Of a DNA stretch of 6,644 nucleotides, positions 6,000 to 6,644 are shown piece by piece. The DNA comes from a bacterium (GTDB lineage Bacteria; Vulcanimicrobiota; Vulcanimicrobiia; Vulcanimicrobiales; Vulcanimicrobiaceae). The stretch covers positions 1 through 6,644 of the forward strand of contig JAKAPO010000048.1 in the NCBI GenBank assembly GCA_021807065.1. Direction: 5' to 3'. Numbering within the stretch: the stretch's first letter is position 1; each line of letters opens with the position of its first letter. The translations under genes and the position numbers were made by a program. The notes below the pieces were generated by a model, which was not told the origin of the DNA, made no database searches, and saw only the letters and a program-made list of their open reading frames with translations.

Positions 6000-6644
6000 T
6001 GAGAATCGGAATCGTCGGGGGTGGGCTTGCCGGCCTTGCCGCCGGCAACGCTCTTAGCGAGGCCGGGCACGAGGTCGAACTGTTCGAGCGCAGCCGGCTG
6101 CTGGGCGGGCGCGCGACGTCATTCGTCATCGACGGGGTCGAAGTGGACAACGGACAGCATGTCTTTCTGCATTGTTGCGACGCTTTCGAAGATTTTGCGC
6201 GACGTGCTGGGATGGGTGACATGCTGCGCGTACAGGATCGGTTCGAGGCCGTCGTCATCGATCGGGGCAAAGCATCGCGTTTACGCGCGGCGCCTTTGCC
6301 CGCTCCGTGGCATCTCGTGGCCTCGTTCATGCGTTTCGGGCACCTGAGCGTCTCGAGCAAAGCTGGTATTGCGCGCGCGTTCGCCGCCGCGTCGCGTAAC
6401 GGTGGTGGCGGAGGGAGTTTTGCGGGATGGCTCAAGAAGCAGCGCCAGAGTAGCGAGGCGATCCGCGTCTTTTGGAAGCCGTTTTTCGTGCCCGCGCTAA
6501 ACCTTCAGCTAGAAGAGATGGACGCACGCGACGCGCTCTTTACTTTGCGCACGGCATTCCTGCGCGACGCCGGCGCCGGCCGGTTCGGCTATTCGACCGT
6601 GCCGCTCGCGCACATTGCGGAGGCGGCGGCGAATCGACTTTCGT
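5999..6644 (+). CDS. hpnE: hydroxysqualene dehydroxylase HpnE, 5' part (squalene-associated FAD-dependent desaturase)
   Basis: This flavoprotein of the carotenoid-desaturase superfamily reduces hydroxysqualene to squalene, the last step before cyclisation. Only the first 215 codons are present and the frame is open to the window end. The FAD-binding Rossmann motif is GGGLAG at 7-12, with the ribose-binding E30 (ELFER) and the GGRATSF signature at 36-42. DNGQH at 50-54 and LPAPWHL follow, both typical of HpnE. Further on come FAGWLKK and FWKPFFVPALN at 158-168, matching the conserved W-x-P-hydrophobic-xxAxN segment. A run of five glycines (135-139) interrupts the region before FAGWLKK. The ATG overlaps the hpnD TGA by one base (TGATG) and has no clear ribosome binding site, so translation probably depends on re-initiation by ribosomes finishing hpnD. 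Other FAD amine oxidases or CrtI-type desaturases share the fold, but the operon and the motifs favour HpnE. Confidence 0.88.
   Translation, partial: MRIGIVGGGLAGLAAGNALSEAGHEVELFERSRLLGGRATSFVIDGVEVDNGQHVFLHCCDAFEDFARRAGMGDMLRVQDRFEAVVIDRGKASRLRAAPLPAPWHLVASFMRFGHLSVSSKAGIARAFAAASRNGGGGGSFAGWLKKQRQSSEAIRVFWKPFFVPALNLQLEEMDARDALFTLRTAFLRDAGAGRFGYSTVPLAHIAEAAANRLS

Overview
The window is GC-rich bacterial DNA, and every gene I can support lies on the + strand. It appears to come from a diderm bacterium. The evidence is a secreted AMIN/Amidase_3 cell-wall amidase next to a GerMN-domain protein, followed by a squalene (hopanoid-precursor) operon of the HpnC/HpnD/HpnE type. Protein style and gene order fit a lineage such as Candidatus Eremiobacterota (WPS-2), but that assignment is a guess from pattern memory and no marker gene here proves it.

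Layout. Positions 1-317 hold the C-terminal part of a GerMN-domain protein whose frame has a TGA at 3-5. Positions 244-2118 encode a secreted N-acetylmuramoyl-L-alanine amidase whose signal peptide is read from DNA overlapping the end of the GerMN ORF. After a 48-bp gap comes a tightly coupled block of five genes: a short-chain polyprenyl diphosphate synthase (2167-3192), type 2 isopentenyl diphosphate isomerase fni (3170-4231), hpnC (4228-5091), hpnD (5088-5999) and the first 215 codons of hpnE (5999 to the window end). All four junctions within the block overlap, by 23, 4, 4 and 1 bp, so translational coupling is likely.

How the genes work together. Fni interconverts IPP and DMAPP, and the prenyl synthase condenses them, most likely to farnesyl diphosphate. 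HpnD and HpnC turn two FPP into hydroxysqualene via presqualene diphosphate. HpnE then reduces hydroxysqualene to squalene. A squalene-hopene cyclase would be expected just beyond the right edge. The amidase/GerMN pair belongs to envelope metabolism and is probably a neighbouring unit, not part of the pathway.

The most unusual feature is a palindromic element at 5046-5088 on the hpnC/hpnD junction. It appears to encode the last residues of HpnC and to supply the Shine-Dalgarno sequence and the first base of the start codon of hpnD. No RNA genes, CRISPR arrays, transposases or attachment sites were seen. No gene-free stretch exceeds 48 bp.
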